A stretch of 13,021 bases of DNA from Planctomycetota bacterium (GCA_026386995.1 JAPLMO010000185.1:1-13021), one strand, 5' to 3'. Numbered from the stretch's first letter, positions 1-7,240 are shown. A program made the numbers and translations. The notes: generated from the letters alone by a model not told the origin.

Positions 1-360
1 CCGCAACGCCAAGCGAGGACCGACGGAGGACTGACGGTCGAGTGCCTATGAAATGCCGGCGAGGAAATTCGTGACGGCGACCTGAAAAAGGCTCCGCCCT
101 CACACGGGGGGCCACGCAAAGATCAAATTGATCACAGGCTCGCAGGGTGACATAGTCTGCGGGCCTGTCAGAGGGCCGCCGGTGGCGTCGTTTTTGCAGG
201 GGAGCGGCCGTTTCCGCGGCCGGCGTTTTCCGGGAGAATCTTGCTGTTTCTCACCATCCTCTAATGTGCGGTCTGTACCATGAAGTGTAATCAGACCAAC
301 GGCGGGCCGGCCGGGGTGGCCGGTCTCGTGGGGGTCGCAGTCAATGCAAGGAGGCCCTTC
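1..360. other. Upstream region without a confident gene
   Basis: I see no convincing coding region here. All three + frames entering from the left edge meet stops within about the first 75 bases, so a short tail of an upstream gene is possible but cannot be identified. Two small inverted repeats are visible: GATCAA-A-TTGATC at 121-133, and a 6-bp stem CGGCCG at 205-210 pairing with 217-222, followed by a short T run (GCGTTTT), which could be a weak terminator of an upstream transcript. A poor promoter-like pair (TTGCTG at 241, TAATGT at 262, 15-bp spacing) precedes the first gene but is too weak to call. A long minus-strand open frame across this region is a shadow of the K/E-rich gene. Confidence 0.5.
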
Positions 361-954
361 ATGGTACACGGAAAATGGATGATCCTGGGCTTGGCGATTA
401 TTGCGGTCCTTGTTTTGGCGGGGTCGTACGGCTGGGCGAAAGAGGAAGGGAAAGAAGAAGGCAAGGAAGAGGCGAAGGCCAAGGTCGAGCTGCCAGAGGC
501 CGCCGCAAAGGCCCTCAAGGACGCCTTCCCCACGGCTACCATCGAAGAAGTCGAGGCCGAGGACGAGGACGGTGTGAAGGTGTTTGCCGTTGAACTGAAG
601 CAGGGCGAGGAAGAGATGGAGGTCGAGGTCGCGCCGGACGGCACGATCATGTCGGTCGAGACCGAGATCGAGTTGAAGGACGTGCCCGAGGCGGCGGCCA
701 AGGTAATCAACAAGGCAGCCGAGGGCGGGAAGGTCGAGGAAGTCAAGAAGGAGGAGATCCGGGCCGAGGTTAAGGACACGAAGATCGTGAAACTCGGTAA
801 GGCGAAAATCGTTTACGAGGCCGAGATCGAGAAAGGCGACCAGGAAGGCACCATCGAAGTCGCCGCCGACGGCACGGTCGTCGAGCAACTCAAGTGGAAG
901 GCCAAGGAAAAGGAAGAGAAGGAAGAAGGCAAGAAGGACGGCGAAAAGAAGTAA
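361..954 (+). CDS. Exported Lys/Glu-rich protein with two PepSY-like repeats
   Basis: A 197-residue protein. I chose the ATG at 361 because an AGGAGG Shine-Dalgarno at 349-354 sits six bases upstream and a signal peptide starts right there; the in-frame ATG at 280 has no such site. Residues about 6-24 are hydrophobic, with a plausible signal peptidase I site after Gly-Trp-Ala (residue 26). A charged linker follows, then two similar modules (about 40-100 and 104-180). Each begins with a P-E-A-A-A-K helix and ends in a strand with A-P/A-D-G-T, the pattern of PepSY-like domains (DUF2874/PF11396 type). The tail is almost pure Lys/Glu. PepSY proteins are periplasmic and are thought to bind or inhibit partners. 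They are often encoded beside two-component genes, as here, but a role as ligand or modulator of the adjacent kinase is inference. Confidence 0.75.
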   Translation: MVHGKWMILGLAIIAVLVLAGSYGWAKEEGKEEGKEEAKAKVELPEAAAKALKDAFPTATIEEVEAEDEDGVKVFAVELKQGEEEMEVEVAPDGTIMSVETEIELKDVPEAAAKVINKAAEGGKVEEVKKEEIRAEVKDTKIVKLGKAKIVYEAEIEKGDQEGTIEVAADGTVVEQLKWKAKEKEEKEEGKKDGEKK

Positions 955-977
955 GCCCGGCATGGGCATAGCGGGTT

Positions 978-998
978 CGCCGCCGGCGGCGCTTTCTT
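978..998 (+). terminator. Terminator-like palindrome after the PepSY gene
   Basis: A perfect 14-bp palindrome (CGCCGCCGGCGGCG, 978-991) lies 23 bases after the PepSY-like stop codon and is followed by CTTTCTT. It could form a GC-rich hairpin with a short, imperfect U tract. If it works, the PepSY gene is a separate transcript from the two-component pair downstream. The U tract is interrupted by C, so this is only a moderate call. Confidence 0.4.
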
Positions 999-1120
999 GA
1001 AAGGAGGCCCTGGCCTGAAGAAATGGCTGGGTTCACCCTTTATCCGTGACTAGAATACAGGCCGCCGACGGGCATCGCCGCAGCCCGTCGGTGGCAATCT
1101 CTTTCCGAACTGAGGCCGCC

Positions 1121-1795
1121 ATGCGGGTCCTCGTGGTCGAAGATTATCTGCCGCTCCAGCGGGCCGTCGCCAAGAGCCTCCGCGAGGCCGGTTTCGGCGT
1201 CGACGCCACCGGCGACGGCGAGGAAGGGCTCTGGTACGCCGTCGCCAACGATTATGACGTCATCATCCTGGACCTGATGCTCCTGAATCTGGACGGCCTG
1301 ACGGTCCTGAAGCGCCTCCGGGCCCAGGGCCGCGCGACGCACGTCCTTATCACAACGGCCAAGGACACCGTGGCCGACCGCGTGCGCGGCCTCGACGATG
1401 GGGCCGACGACTACCTGGTCAAACCTTTCGCGCTGGAGGAACTCATGGCCCGCGTGCGGGCCCTGGCGCGGCGGGCGTACTGCAAGAAGAACCCCTGCCT
1501 GAAGGTCGGCGACCTCAAGATCGAAACGGCGACGCAGCAAGTCTGGCGCGGCCGCGAAGCCATTGCCCTCACGCCGCGCGAGTACGCCCTGCTGGAGTAC
1601 ATGGCCATGCGGGCGGGCGAAACCGTCAGCCGCACCGACATCTGGGAGCACGTCTACGAATTCACGAGCGAGGCCGACTCCAATGTTGTCGACGTCTACA
1701 TCGCGTACCTGCGCCGTAAACTGGAGCGCCCCGGCAAACCGCCGCTGATTCATACGTTGCGGGGCCGAGGCTATCGCCTGGGGGCCCCCGCATGA
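1121..1795 (+). CDS. OmpR/PhoB-family response regulator
   Basis: A 224-residue DNA-binding response regulator. The ATG at 1121 is chosen because the receiver domain starts immediately (M-R-V-L-V-V-E-D) and a GAGG lies five bases upstream; the longer in-frame GTG at 1046 would add residues unlike any receiver. Receiver domain, residues 1-115: acidic pair Glu7/Asp8, phospho-acceptor Asp51, Thr79-Ala80 and Lys101-Pro102. Winged-helix effector domain, about 128-220, with the usual L-T-x-x-E-Y-x-L-L and carboxy-terminal R-G-x-G-Y-R signatures. The Pro that normally follows D-L-M-L is Leu here (residue 55). The gene overlaps the next kinase by ATGA, so the two are translationally coupled and almost certainly partners. 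It resembles CopR/CusR/QseB regulators; the target genes and stimulus cannot be read from sequence. Confidence 0.93.
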   Translation: MRVLVVEDYLPLQRAVAKSLREAGFGVDATGDGEEGLWYAVANDYDVIILDLMLLNLDGLTVLKRLRAQGRATHVLITTAKDTVADRVRGLDDGADDYLVKPFALEELMARVRALARRAYCKKNPCLKVGDLKIETATQQVWRGREAIALTPREYALLEYMAMRAGETVSRTDIWEHVYEFTSEADSNVVDVYIAYLRRKLERPGKPPLIHTLRGRGYRLGAPA

Positions 1796-3246
1796 CCGGC
1801 TCCCTGAAGTCGCGGCTGCTGCTGCTGACCGTCGCCGGCATGACGCTGGTGCTGATCGTCTTTGCGCTGGCGATGAACGCGGCCGTAGACCAGTCGCTCA
1901 CGGGCGGATTCGATGCGGCGCTGGCGGCCACGGCCCGCACGCTGGCGGCCGAGGTCGAACAGAAGGACGGCAAGGTCAAAGCCTCGTTTGACGAAGAAGA
2001 GGTCGACCTGTCGGCCTTTAAGCGCCCTAAGCGGCCGGAATACTTCCAACTCTGGAACGCGGCCGGAACGGTCTTGGCGCGGTCGCCCTCGATGGGGTTG
2101 GCCGACCTGTCGCGCGCCGCGGCCTCGCCCGATGCGCCGGGTTTTGAGGCGCTGGCTCTGCCCGACGGCCGCCCCGGCCGGGCCGCGACGCTCGTCTTTG
2201 TGCCGAAGGTTGAGGACGAGGACCACCGCGGTCCGTCGCCCGCGCCCGTCCAGCACGCGACCCTGGTGGTGGCGCGCGAGACGGCCGACATCGACGCCAA
2301 GCGGACTGGCTTCCGGTGGCTGCTGGCCGGCGCTGCGGCGGGCACGATCCTTCTGACGGTCCTCGTGGCCGCGCTGGTCGTGCGCCAGGGCCTCCGGCCG
2401 CTTGACCGTCTGGCGGCCGAGATTGCGGCTGTCCGCGAGGAGCGCCTCGATACGGCGATCCCCGTCGGCGGCATGCCGCGCGAGATGGTCCCCATCGTCC
2501 AGCGCCTCAACGACCTTCTGCGTCGCCTGGAGGAGGCATTCCGGCGCGAGCGGGCCTTTACGGCCGATGCTGCCCACGAACTGCGCACGCCTCTGGCCGG
2601 CATCCGAGCGACGCTGGAGGTGACCCTGTCGCGCGTCCGCAAGCCCGAGGAATACCAGAACGCCCTCCGCGAGAGCCTCCAGATTGTCGATCACATGCAG
2701 GCGATCGCGAGCGACCTTCTGACGCTGGCCCGATTGGAGGGCGGCCAGGTGCCACTGCGGCCCGAGCCGGTCCCTTTACGGCAGGAGATCGAGAGGCTGT
2801 GGCGGCCGCTGGCCAGGACCGCCGAGGCGCGGGCCGTCCGATTCGAGGTCCACGTGCCCGCCGACCTGGCCGCCGCGGCTGATCGGGAACTCGTGGCCCT
2901 CGTAGTTTCAAACCTGCTGGCGAACGCCGCCGAGTATGCCGATAGCGGCGGACGCATTGAGGTCTCCGGTTACGCCGATGACGGAAAGGCCGCCCTCGTG
3001 TTCTCTAACACCGGCTGCCGCCTGTCGGCGGAGGACGTGCGGCACGTCTTCGAGCGGTTCTGGCGTGGCGATGCCTCCCGCGCGGCCGGCGTTCATTGCG
3101 GCCTCGGGCTGGCCCTGGTCCAACGTGCGGTCGCCGTCCTGGGCGGTGAGGCCTCCGCCGAAGTGACCCCCGACGGCGTGTTCACCGTGCGCCTGACGCT
3201 GCCGCCGGCCGCCCCCACGTCCATGCGCGAGAGCGAACACCTGTAA
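1792..3246 (+). CDS. Membrane sensor histidine kinase (CusS/QseC-like)
   Basis: A 484-residue inner-membrane kinase that would phosphorylate the upstream response regulator. The start is the ATG of the ATGA overlap. Layout: transmembrane segment 1 (about 9-28), a periplasmic sensing region (about 30-177) rich in charge with no named domain that I recognise, transmembrane segment 2 (about 178-198), HAMP-like linker (about 200-250), HisKA with His262 in the motif A-H-E-L-R-T-P-L, and an HATPase domain. The N box is N-L-L-A-N-A-A-E-Y (Asn378 as the Mg-binding residue) and the G2 box is G-L-G-L-A-L-V. The G1 box is S-N-T-G-C rather than D-x-G-x-G; Asn in place of Asp is also usual in the CusS/CopS branch, so the enzyme is probably active. 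The signal could be metal or envelope stress, but this is inference. Confidence 0.92.
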   Translation: MTGSLKSRLLLLTVAGMTLVLIVFALAMNAAVDQSLTGGFDAALAATARTLAAEVEQKDGKVKASFDEEEVDLSAFKRPKRPEYFQLWNAAGTVLARSPSMGLADLSRAAASPDAPGFEALALPDGRPGRAATLVFVPKVEDEDHRGPSPAPVQHATLVVARETADIDAKRTGFRWLLAGAAAGTILLTVLVAALVVRQGLRPLDRLAAEIAAVREERLDTAIPVGGMPREMVPIVQRLNDLLRRLEEAFRRERAFTADAAHELRTPLAGIRATLEVTLSRVRKPEEYQNALRESLQIVDHMQAIASDLLTLARLEGGQVPLRPEPVPLRQEIERLWRPLARTAEARAVRFEVHVPADLAAAADRELVALVVSNLLANAAEYADSGGRIEVSGYADDGKAALVFSNTGCRLSAEDVRHVFERFWRGDASRAAGVHCGLGLALVQRAVAVLGGEASAEVTPDGVFTVRLTLPPAAPTSMRESEHL

Positions 3247-3249
3247 GGC

Positions 3250-3279
3250 CTGCGCCGATTTACCCTGCGCCGATTTACC
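3250..3279. repeat. 15-bp tandem duplication
   Basis: The unit CTGCGCCGATTTACC occurs twice back to back (3250-3264 and 3265-3279), just after the sensor kinase stop codon, and a third copy seems to begin (CTACGCC). It is not palindromic. It most likely arose by replication slippage in the short gap between the two kinase genes; a direct-repeat binding site for a regulator is possible but unsupported. Confidence 0.85.
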
Positions 3280-3370
3280 CTACGCCCGAGGGCGCTTGCC
3301 GGTTACAATCAAGTATCAGAGCGATGTGAGTCTGGGGCGCCCACGGCAGAGGGGAATAAAGGGGGGCGCA

Positions 3371-5710
3371 ATGGACGAAGGCCACGTCTTGCGTTTGCTG
3401 ACGGACGTGATACCGGGCGAGCACCTCTGCTGCCTCTACGAGACCGCCGAGGAGCACCGGACGCTGACCGCCGACTTCCTTCGGCATGGCCTGGAGCGGG
3501 GCGAAAAGGCCGTCTGTCTCGGCGATGCCCGTGCCGTTGAGGCCGTCCTGGGGCACATGCGCCAGATCGGGGTCGACGTCGACCGCTGCTGCAAGCGGGG
3601 GCAGTTGGAGACGGTTGTCCGCGAGGACGGCGAGGCCCAGGCGGCTAAGTTTGAGCCCCGCGAGGCGATCGCGTCGCTGGGGTCGCAGACCGACCGGGCC
3701 GTGGCTCAGGGTTATCCCGCCCTGCGCGTGGCCAGCGACATGACTTGGGCCTGCCAGAAGCCGCCGAGCCTCGAAAAAGTCATCGAGTATGAGTCTCGCC
3801 TGAACGACTTCTTCACCGGGTCCCGGTGCCTGGCGATCTGCCAGTACGACCTGGGGCGGGCCGTCCCGGAGGTGCTGCTGAAGATTATCTACGCGCACCC
3901 GATCATCAGCATCGGCGATAAAGTCTACGACAATTTCTACTATATGCCCCCCGGCGAACTGCTGGGCGGCAAGCCCTCTGCCTTCACACTCCGGAAGGTG
4001 ATCGAGAACCTCGTCCGCCGCAACGAGGCCGAGCGGGCGATCCTGGATCGCCACGAACGCCTCGAGGCCCTTGTGGCCGAACGCGCCGCCGAACTGGTTC
4101 AGACCAACGCGCAACTGCGGCGCGAGATCGAGGACCGCCAGCGGGCACTCCTGGCCCTCAACGGAGAACGCGACTTCACGGCGGCCATCCTCAACACGGC
4201 CGGTGCCTTGGTTGTCGTCATGGACCGCGACGGCCGCGTCGTCCGCTTCAACCGCATGTGCGAGCAGGTCACGGGCTACTCTTTTCAGGAGGTAAAGGAC
4301 CGCACCTTCTGGGACCTCTTCCTGACGCCGGAAGAGAAGGAGCCGGTCAGGGCCCTTTTCCACCAGATGCAGGCGGGCAACTTCCCCAACCATTATGAGA
4401 ATTACTGGGTCGGAAAGACCGGCGAGCGGCGGCTGATCGCGTGGTCCAACACCTGCATCGTGGACGGCAGCGGCCAGGTCCAGTATATCATCGGAACGGG
4501 CATCGACATCACCGAGCAGCGGCGGGCCGAGGAAGCCCTCCGCCACAGCGAAGAGCGCCTCCGCCAGGCCCAGAAGATGGAGGCCATCGGACGCCTCGCC
4601 GGCGGCCTCGCCCACGACTTTAACAACCAACTCACCGTCGCCACCGGCTACTGCGAACTCCTGCTTCGCGAAATGCGCCCGGACAACCCCTTGCGGCCGG
4701 CCGTGGAGGAGATCCTCCGCGCGGCCCGCCGGTCCGAGACGCTCACCAGCCGCCTCCTTACCTTCAGCCGCAAGCAGATCATGCATCCTCAGGTCATCAA
4801 CCTGGCCGACGTGGTCGCCGACCTGCGCGAGATGCTGGCGCGGATGATCGGCGAGGACATCCGCCTGCGGGTCATTTCACGCAAGAATCTCGGCAACGTC
4901 CAGGCCGACCGCGGGCTCCTCGAACAGGCCCTCATGAACCTGGTCGTCAACGCCCGCGACGCCATGCCGCGCGGCGGGGTCCTTTCCATCCTGATGGCCA
5001 ATAAGACGTTCGACGAGGCTTATGCGGCCACCCATCCGGAACTGCCGGCCGGCCGCTACGTGTTGTTGGTGGTGCGCGACACCGGTATCGGCATGGACGC
5101 CGAGACCCTTCAGCAGATCTTCGATCCGTTCTTTACCACCAAGCCGGTCGGCCAGGGGACCGGCCTCGGCCTTCCCATGGTCTACGGATTCGTCAAGCAG
5201 AGCGGCGGCCACATCACGGTCGAGAGCCGCCCGGGCAAGGGCACTACGGTCCGCATTTTCTTGCCCGTTACCGAGGCCGAGGTGCCGCGCCCCAAGGCGG
5301 CGGCCCGCCCCGCACCGGGCAAACTCGGGACCGAGACCATCCTCCTGGTGGAAGACGACGATGCCGTCCGGACCCTCGTTACGCGCGTCCTGGGCAAAGG
5401 CGGCTATAAGGTCCTGCCCGCCGCCTCACCGCGAGAGGCCATTGCGACCAGCGAAGAGCACCCCGGGACGTTCGACCTCCTGATCACCGACCTTGTCATG
5501 CCGGAGATGGACGGCAGCGAACTCGCCCGCCAGTTGCGCGGCCGCCGGCCGGACATGAAAGTGCTCTTCATCAGCGGCTATACGAAGGATGCGGTCGTGC
5601 AGCGCGGCGTGCTGGATTCGGGCGTCAGCCTGCTGACAAAGCCCTTCGGCCTGGACGCCCTGACGGAGACCGTCCGCAGCATCCTCGATGCACCTGAGCC
5701 CGCGTCTTGA
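3371..5710 (+). CDS. MEDS-PAS hybrid histidine kinase with C-terminal receiver
   Basis: A 779-residue soluble hybrid kinase with no transmembrane segment. The ATG at 3371 is chosen over upstream starts because a G-rich AAAGGGGGG site precedes it and the domain begins at once. Residues about 10-190 match the MEDS (DcmR-type sensory) domain, with its G-E-H-L-C-x-L-Y-E-T opening and conserved S-D-M-T-W region. A heptad-rich coiled coil spans about 205-265. A PAS domain (about 268-385) ends in the usual D-I-T-E-Q-R-R-A-E-E. HisKA: His415 in A-H-D-F-N-N. HATPase: N box Asn527, G1 box D570-T-G-I-G, F-D-P-F-F-T-T-K, and G-T-G-L-G-L. Receiver (about 655-779): acidic pocket E-D-D-D and acceptor Asp707. 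No output domain is present, so phosphate must leave through a separate phosphotransfer protein or regulator, or the receiver tunes the kinase. The MEDS ligand is unknown. Confidence 0.93.
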   Translation: MDEGHVLRLLTDVIPGEHLCCLYETAEEHRTLTADFLRHGLERGEKAVCLGDARAVEAVLGHMRQIGVDVDRCCKRGQLETVVREDGEAQAAKFEPREAIASLGSQTDRAVAQGYPALRVASDMTWACQKPPSLEKVIEYESRLNDFFTGSRCLAICQYDLGRAVPEVLLKIIYAHPIISIGDKVYDNFYYMPPGELLGGKPSAFTLRKVIENLVRRNEAERAILDRHERLEALVAERAAELVQTNAQLRREIEDRQRALLALNGERDFTAAILNTAGALVVVMDRDGRVVRFNRMCEQVTGYSFQEVKDRTFWDLFLTPEEKEPVRALFHQMQAGNFPNHYENYWVGKTGERRLIAWSNTCIVDGSGQVQYIIGTGIDITEQRRAEEALRHSEERLRQAQKMEAIGRLAGGLAHDFNNQLTVATGYCELLLREMRPDNPLRPAVEEILRAARRSETLTSRLLTFSRKQIMHPQVINLADVVADLREMLARMIGEDIRLRVISRKNLGNVQADRGLLEQALMNLVVNARDAMPRGGVLSILMANKTFDEAYAATHPELPAGRYVLLVVRDTGIGMDAETLQQIFDPFFTTKPVGQGTGLGLPMVYGFVKQSGGHITVESRPGKGTTVRIFLPVTEAEVPRPKAAARPAPGKLGTETILLVEDDDAVRTLVTRVLGKGGYKVLPAASPREAIATSEEHPGTFDLLITDLVMPEMDGSELARQLRGRRPDMKVLFISGYTKDAVVQRGVLDSGVSLLTKPFGLDALTETVRSILDAPEPAS

Positions 5711-5750
5711 GCGTTATCGGTTTGCGGCTGGCTGTGGCCCGCACAATGCC

Positions 5751-5818
5751 GCGCGGCGGGTCTCCGTACCCGCCGCGCAAAAAACACTTGCGCGGCGGCT
5801 CCACAGCCGTCGCGCAAG
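5751..5818. repeat. Two-hairpin palindromic repeat, copy 1
   Basis: Two adjacent GC-rich palindromes. Hairpin 1 (5751-5778) has perfect 11-bp arms GCGCGGCGGGT / ACCCGCCGCGC around the loop CTCCGT. Hairpin 2 (5787-5818) has 14-bp arms starting CTTGCGCGG and ending CGCGCAAG, with one G-T pair, around the loop CCAC. Hairpin 1 recurs with a single base change at 12078-12105, also followed by a second GCGCGG hairpin. This is the layout of REP/BIME-type dispersed elements; no RAYT transposase is in the window. Confidence 0.8.
5779..5818 (-). terminator. Candidate terminator of the secretion operon
   Basis: Read on the minus strand, the 14-bp stem of hairpin 2 (5787-5818) is followed by GTG and then six T residues (5784-5779), the form of an intrinsic terminator. 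It faces the end of the TPR lipoprotein gene, about 250 bases after its stop codon. The distance and the identity of the stem with a dispersed repeat make this a moderate call. In the + direction hairpin 1 is followed by A residues, so it is not a classical terminator for the hybrid kinase. Confidence 0.45.
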
Positions 5819-6065
5819 CGAGTCCGAACATCCGGGACTTTCACCCGATGTGGCGTTCGGTCGCGCCCCAGGGGGGGATCCGGGGTTCCGCCCGACTCCC
5901 CCCGTTGGGAGCCGGGCACGCCGCTCGGGCGTATACGTCGCTGCCACCCGATAACATTATACCTCATTCGTCGCCGAATGCAAACAAGACAACCTGATAT
6001 CTGAAGTAATGGAACTGTCGTAAAGCGTCATAGGGGAAACCCCTTATATCGCGGGCCGCGCCGCG

Positions 6066-6710
6066 TCATTTTCCGCTCTTCCCCTTGCCTTCCAAGGGCA
6101 CGGAGAGGGTTTCCGGGGTCTCGGGGCGGTTTATCGAGGCGAGCCGCCCGCGGGCCCACTCGACCCATTCCGGCCGGGTATCTTTCATGATGATGTCGTT
6201 CAGCAATTGCCGCGTCCGGTCGTCCTTGTGGTTGGCGCGCACGAGGGCCCGTGCCAGGTTGGCGGCGGCCTCGGCGGTGTCGGGCTCCAGGGCCAGGGCC
6301 TTCTCGTACCAGGAGGCGGCCTCGTCAAGTTTTCCGGCGGACTCCAGCACCAGGCCCAGGTTGTTCCGGGGCTCGGCCTTCTGGGGCATGAGTTTGGCGG
6401 CGTATTGGAATTCCCAGGCCGCTTCGTAGAAACGTTGACGCCGGTAATACACGGTGCCGAGGTTGTTATGGGCCGGGCCGAAGAAAAGATCGGCCTCGAG
6501 GGCCGCCTTGAACTCCTTCTCGGCCTCCTCAAGGTTTCCGGCGCCCAGCAAGACCATGCCTTGCTCCTGGTGCTTGCGGGCCGCCTCGGTGTTCCGCCGC
6601 GGGTCGTTCGGGCCCGGCTCGTAGGTGGATGCCGGCCGGCGGCCCCACGACGACTGGCACCCCACGCAGAGGACTCCCAGCAGGAGGATTCCCAGCACTC
6701 GCAGGTTCAT
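6066..6710 (-). CDS. TPR lipoprotein at the end of the type II secretion operon
   Basis: A 214-residue lipoprotein. The ATG at 6710 overlaps the gspM stop as ATGA and has an AAGGAG site (6718-6723) seven bases upstream. The hydrophobic signal (residues 4-17) ends in V-L-C-V-G-Cys18, a slightly unusual but acceptable lipobox. Three tetratricopeptide repeats follow (about 44-77, 78-111, 112-145, with N-N-L-G and A-L-x-x-x-P signatures) plus a fourth partial unit, then a charged tail ending in K-G-K-S-G-K. The residue after the Cys is Gln, so there is no Asp+2 inner-membrane retention signal and outer-membrane sorting is expected. TPR lipoproteins such as PilF/PilW act as pilotins for secretins of type IV pili. 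The same job for GspD here is inference from family and operon position. Confidence 0.85.
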   Translation of the reverse strand: MNLRVLGILLLGVLCVGCQSSWGRRPASTYEPGPNDPRRNTEAARKHQEQGMVLLGAGNLEEAEKEFKAALEADLFFGPAHNNLGTVYYRRQRFYEAAWEFQYAAKLMPQKAEPRNNLGLVLESAGKLDEAASWYEKALALEPDTAEAAANLARALVRANHKDDRTRQLLNDIIMKDTRPEWVEWARGRLASINRPETPETLSVPLEGKGKSGK

Positions 6711-7240
6711 GGCAGCGCTCCTTCTCTCGACGTTCGGGCAGGATCGTAGATCAGGTACGTCAGCACGATCTCGGCGGTCCAGAGGTCGTCGCAGGCCGCC
6801 TGGCGCGGCGGGCTTAGGCGGATCGATTTCGCCGCCAGGCTCTCTTGCCCCGATCCCAGGGCATGGATCATTTTCACGATCTGCTCCAGCCGCACGTCTT
6901 CCACCACTACGAGCGTCGGCTTTTCCTTGTAGGCCGTCTGACCGACTTTCTGCGGCGGGTCGGGAACGATCCGCACCAGTTGTGCCGGCGCGATGCCTGC
7001 CACCGCGGCCGCCCGCGAGATGAGGCCCGTGGTCTCGGCGGCCAGGCGCTCGCGGTCGCTAGCCAGCGTCGGTTTCTGGCGCAGCGCCTCGATCGTGGCC
7101 GCGCTCGCGAGGCATTGCTCGAGGCCCGCCCGCGCCGCCTCGGCGGCGCGGCGCTCGGAGGCCATGGTGCCGTAACTCCACGCCGTAGCCCCGAGAAGGG
7201 CCGCAAGGACGGCAAGCGGGATGAGGCGGCGTGGCGTCAT
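6707..7240 (-). CDS. gspM: Type II secretion inner-membrane protein GspM-like
   Basis: A 177-residue bitopic inner-membrane protein. The ATG at 7240 overlaps the gspL stop as ATGA and has an excellent Shine-Dalgarno, GGAGGTGA (7244-7251). A short cytoplasmic tail (M-T-P-R-R) is followed by one transmembrane helix (about 7-24), an Ala/Arg/Glu-rich helical stretch (about 27-75), and a ferredoxin-like periplasmic domain whose strands end in A-E-I-V-L-T-Y-L-I-Y. This is the GspM/PilO arrangement: GspM pairs with GspL to hold the GspE ATPase and GspF at the membrane. Sequence similarity in this family is low, so the call leans on topology, size and position directly after gspL. PilO-like is the alternative name for the same fold. 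Confidence 0.75.
   Translation of the reverse strand: MTPRRLIPLAVLAALLGATAWSYGTMASERRAAEAARAGLEQCLASAATIEALRQKPTLASDRERLAAETTGLISRAAAVAGIAPAQLVRIVPDPPQKVGQTAYKEKPTLVVVEDVRLEQIVKMIHALGSGQESLAAKSIRLSPPRQAACDDLWTAEIVLTYLIYDPARTSREGALP

Larger units (their letters stand above)
5711..6065. other. Intergenic gap between convergent blocks
   Basis: This 355-base stretch separates the + strand hybrid kinase from the end of the - strand secretion operon. Several open frames cross it in both directions, but they read through palindromes, have no ribosome binding site and give low-complexity Arg/Pro/Gly translations, so I reject them. It contains the two-hairpin palindromic repeat (5751-5818). A possible G7/C6 pairing is GGGGGGA at 5872-5878 with TCCCCCC at 5897-5903. 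An AT-richer stretch (about 5940-6055) contains a small hairpin, AGGGG-AAA-CCCCT, near 6032-6044. Its function is probably transcription termination from both sides. Confidence 0.6.

Noticed and set aside
100..969. Long minus-strand open frame opposite the PepSY-like gene
   Set aside because: Leu/Asp/Arg-rich low-complexity translation that mirrors the codon pattern of the + strand gene, with no ribosome site and no recognisable domain.
3275..4786. 503-codon minus-strand open frame opposite the hybrid kinase
   Set aside because: The + strand holds well-defined MEDS, PAS and kinase motifs in the same bases. The minus frame is a high-GC shadow.
5751..5818. CRISPR-like repeat arrangement
   Set aside because: There are only two unequal palindromes with an 11-base spacer, no regular repeat-spacer series and no cas genes.
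5826..5870. Minus-strand GGGTGAAAGTCCC motif resembling a piece of a group II intron
   Set aside because: The short GTGAAAGTCC match can occur by chance. No 5' GTGCG-type boundary, domain V hairpin or reverse transcriptase is visible nearby.
5578..5967. Open frames in the intergenic region on both strands
   Set aside because: They read through the palindromic repeat, lack ribosome sites and give Arg/Pro/Gly-rich products. The similar-looking translations at 5751-5818 and 12078-12147 are explained by the shared repeat, not by a protein family.
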